Assembly (NCBI GenBank): GCA_934500835.1
Contig: CAKSTR010000008.1
Location: 129,238 to 193,237 of the forward strand
Source: an uncultured Paracoccaceae bacterium
GTDB taxonomy: Bacteria; Pseudomonadota; Alphaproteobacteria; Rhodobacterales; Rhodobacteraceae
Direction: 5' to 3'
DNA: 64,000 nt
Shown here: positions 62,371-64,000 of the stretch, in pieces
How the letters are laid out: every line of letters begins with the position of its first letter
How positions within the stretch are numbered: the first letter of the stretch is position 1
Position numbers and translations under genes: made by a program
The notes under the pieces: generated by a model
Told to the model about the DNA's origin: nothing
Database searches by the model: none
What the model saw: the letters and a program-made list of their open reading frames with translations, nothing else

Positions 62371-63534
62371 ATGAACTTCGGACTGAACGAAGAACAGCAG
62401 ATGATCGTCGATACCACGCGGGCCTTCGTCGAGACGGAGCTTTATCCGCATGAGCTGGAGGTCGAGCGGACGGGTGTCCTGCGCGAGGATCTGCGGGCGG
62501 AACTGCAGCAAAAGGCCATCGAGGCCGGGCTTTATGCCGCCAACATGCCCGAAGAGGTCGGCGGCGCCGGGCTGGATACACTGACCTGGCTTCTTTACGA
62601 AAAGGAGCTGGGCAAGGCGAATTACGCCCTGCACTGGACCTGCGTCTGCCGCCCGTCGAACATCCTTCTGGCCTGCGAGGGCGAGCAGCGCGAACGCTAT
62701 CTGATGCCCGCCGTGCGCGGCGAACGCCACGACTGTCAGGCGATGACGGAACCGGGCGCGGGGTCCGACCTGCGCGGCATGAAGGCCTTCGCCCGCGAGG
62801 ACGGCGGCGATTTCGTGCTGAACGGCACCAAGCATTTCATCTCGCACGCCGATGTTGCGGATTTTGCCATCGTCTGGGTGGCAACCGGCGAAGAGGACAC
62901 GCCGCGCGGCAAGAAGAAGCTGATCACGGCGTTTCTGGTCGACAAGGGCACCCCGGGCTTCACGGTGCGCGACGGCTATCGCAACGTGTCGCACCGCGGC
63001 TACAACAACATGATCCTCGAGTTCGACGAGTGCCGGCTGCCGAAAAGCCAGATCCTTGGCGAGGTTCACAAGGGCTTTGAAGTGGCGGGCAAATGGCTGG
63101 GCGCGACCCGGCTGCAGGTGGCCTCGACCTCGCTTGGCCGGGCGGAACGGGCGCTGGGGCTGGCGCTGGCCTATGCGGCGGAACGCAAGCAGTTCGGCCA
63201 GCTGATCGGCAAGTTCCAGGGCATCAGCTTCAAGCTGGCCGATATGGCGATGGAGCTGAAGGCGGCAGAACTTCTGACGCGGGAAGCGGCGTGGAAATAC
63301 GACCAGGGCACGGTGACCGAGGCCGACATGTCGATGGCCAAGCTGAAGGCGACCGAGGTGCTGGCCCATATCGCCGACGAGGCGATCCAGATCCACGGCG
63401 GCATGGGCCTGATGGACGAATTGCCGCTGGAACGCATCTGGCGCGACGCCCGGGTGGAGCGGATCTGGGAGGGCACATCGGAAATCCAGCGCCACATCAT
63501 CAGCCGCGAGATGCTGCGGGCCCTTGGCGCATGA
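62371..63534 (+). CDS. Acyl-CoA dehydrogenase (CaiA/butyrobetainyl-CoA dehydrogenase-like)
   Basis: A 387-residue FAD enzyme with the standard ACAD layout: N-terminal helices from MNFGLNEEQQMIVDTTRAFV, CQAMTEPGAGSDLRGMKAFA, LNGTKHFISHADVADFAIVW, and the C-terminal QIHGGMGLMDELPLERIWRD with WEGTSEIQRHI holding the catalytic Glu region. In this operon it may interconvert gamma-butyrobetainyl-CoA and crotonobetainyl-CoA. It starts 7 bp after the SDR stop with GGTGGA upstream. Confidence 0.87.
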   Translation: MNFGLNEEQQMIVDTTRAFVETELYPHELEVERTGVLREDLRAELQQKAIEAGLYAANMPEEVGGAGLDTLTWLLYEKELGKANYALHWTCVCRPSNILLACEGEQRERYLMPAVRGERHDCQAMTEPGAGSDLRGMKAFAREDGGDFVLNGTKHFISHADVADFAIVWVATGEEDTPRGKKKLITAFLVDKGTPGFTVRDGYRNVSHRGYNNMILEFDECRLPKSQILGEVHKGFEVAGKWLGATRLQVASTSLGRAERALGLALAYAAERKQFGQLIGKFQGISFKLADMAMELKAAELLTREAAWKYDQGTVTEADMSMAKLKATEVLAHIADEAIQIHGGMGLMDELPLERIWRDARVERIWEGTSEIQRHIISREMLRALGA

Positions 63535-63653
63535 CCGCCGCAGGACCAGCCATCGCGATCGACTGTTGCCCGCAACGCAACCGGATGCCGCACGGGGCCG
63601 GGATGCTGAAGCGCAGGCTATACGATGCGGACCGGGTGGCGCCCGCGGGCTGA
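63531..63653 (+). CDS. Possible 40-residue coupled small ORF
   Basis: An ATG overlaps the dehydrogenase stop (ATGA 63531-63534) and opens a 40-residue frame with two adjacent Cys near residue 12. The composition is unlike a known family; it may be chance in GC-rich DNA. Included because of the exact ATGA overlap. Confidence 0.2.
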   Translation: MTAAGPAIAIDCCPQRNRMPHGAGMLKRRLYDADRVAPAG

Positions 63654-63674
63654 ACGTTGCGACTTGTGGCCAGC

Positions 63675-63915
63675 GCCGGGGGGCTGTCTGCCCCCCGGAC
63701 CCCCCGAGGATATTTAGAGACAGAAAATGAGCAGACGCTTCGGTAACCTTAACCTCTTCGCAATCGGAATCGCAGAGCCTGCTCTTGCGGTACAGGCGGG
63801 GACGCCGATGACCGTGACGGGAAATGGCACCTCGTTCCGCTTTGCGGGGCGGGGTGTTCCCATTTTCTGTCCGGAAATATCCTCGGGGGGTCCGGGGGGC
63901 AGACAGCCCCCCGGC
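63675..63915. repeat. MITE/REP-like intergenic element, copy 2
   Basis: Two 55-nt arms (63675-63729 and 63861-63915) are inverted repeats with 52 of 55 matching positions; each holds a GGGGGG-CTGTCTG-CCCCCC hairpin and CCCCCCGAGGATATTT, then ACAGAAAATG. The 131-nt spacer carries the 28-nt core at 63787-63814 (26 of 28 matching copy 1 at 22700-22727). No coding capacity. This gap (63535-63941) separates the acyl-CoA dehydrogenase from the ligase gene. Confidence 0.82.
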
Positions 63916-63941
63916 GGCCTCCACAGCGCCGGGGGCTGCAA

Positions 63942-64000
63942 ATGACGCGCCTCGACCGTCTCCTCCGCCCGCGCCACATTGCCGTTCTGGGGGCCGGCTG
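63942..64000 (+). CDS. Acetate-CoA ligase/CoA-binding family protein, 5' fragment
   Basis: Only the first 19 codons are inside the window: MTRLDRLLRPRHIAVLGAG. The RPRxIAVxG pattern is the first strand and loop of the CoA-binding Rossmann domain of ADP-forming acyl-CoA synthetases. As the next gene after an acyl-CoA dehydrogenase it could activate butyrobetaine or carnitine to the CoA ester. A ribosome site is weak (GGGGGC 63931-63936). Identity rests on a short match. Confidence 0.55.
   Translation, partial: MTRLDRLLRPRHIAVLGAG

Noticed and set aside
63714..63979. Several open frames across the repeat element at 63.7-63.9 kb
   Set aside because: They read through the inverted arms and terminator-like hairpins; the proline/glycine-rich products reflect the repeat.

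Overview
The window is a stretch of ordinary chromosome from a GC-rich alphaproteobacterium, most likely a Rhodobacterales/Paracoccaceae member (Rhodobacter, Gemmobacter or Tabrizicola-like). The evidence is protein character and gene pairings: a membrane-anchored cytochrome cy, divergent pheA/cycY, yejABEF, proC next to a YbjN-type protein, glnD-murJ, coaBC-dut-moeB, a carnitine operon, frequent ATGA overlaps and an alphaproteobacterial 4.5S SRP RNA. Genus is inference. No rRNA, tRNA, prophage, transposase or CRISPR array was seen. Coding density is high, and only five gaps exceed 300 bp.

Layout. 0.1-3.9 kb: ABC importer of the ferric / 2-aminoethylphosphonate type. 3.9-4.6 kb: gap holding a terminator, an unexplained hairpin and the SRP RNA with its promoter. 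4.6-10.6 kb: HAD phosphatase, CpdB-like nucleotidase, NudC, an SRPBCC protein, prephenate dehydratase and cytochrome cy. 10.8-17.9 kb: Yej oligopeptide importer with a translationally coupled glycosyltransferase. 17.9-19.3 kb: stress protein and two overlapping PaaI thioesterases. 19.4-27.5 kb: two MerR paralogues, then a beta-oxidation cluster (acyl-CoA dehydrogenase, small protein, GST, thiolase, cupin, FadB-like fusion). 27.6-30.3 kb: 2-hydroxyacid dehydrogenase, CsaA-like protein, ProC, YbjN-like protein. 30.7-34.7 kb: DUF1275 protein, ChrA-like transporter, TrpS and a rhomboid that has lost its catalytic residues. 34.7-42.9 kb: MurJ, GlnD, LpoA-like lipoprotein, RsmI, YraN, GshB. 43.2-50.7 kb: ComM, a GST with a Cys-rich tail, cobalamin genes, ChaN-like protein, CoaBC, Dut, and a membrane-anchored MoeB/ThiF protein. 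50.7-57.2 kb: EEP phosphatase, LigB-type dioxygenase, a polar amino acid importer without ATPase, M3 oligopeptidase.

58.3-64 kb is the most distinctive block: a GlxA/CdhR-type regulator divergent from dehydrocarnitine-cleavage enzyme, an HD-domain protein keeping all six diiron ligands of PhnZ/TmpB-type oxygenases, L-carnitine dehydrogenase fused to a thioesterase, an SDR, an acyl-CoA dehydrogenase, and the start of an acyl-CoA ligase cut by the window edge. Three of the genes give a complete route from carnitine to glycine betaine. The HD oxygenase has no role in that route, so the substrate may be broader.

At a smaller scale there are two dispersed repeat families. One is a MITE/REP-like element with GGATATTT-containing inverted arms and a conserved 28-nt core (about 22.6 and 63.7 kb), plus solo arms at 55.1 and 57.2 kb placed at gene ends. 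The other is a terminator-like hairpin built on CCGATTTTCG-N-CGAAAATCGG.
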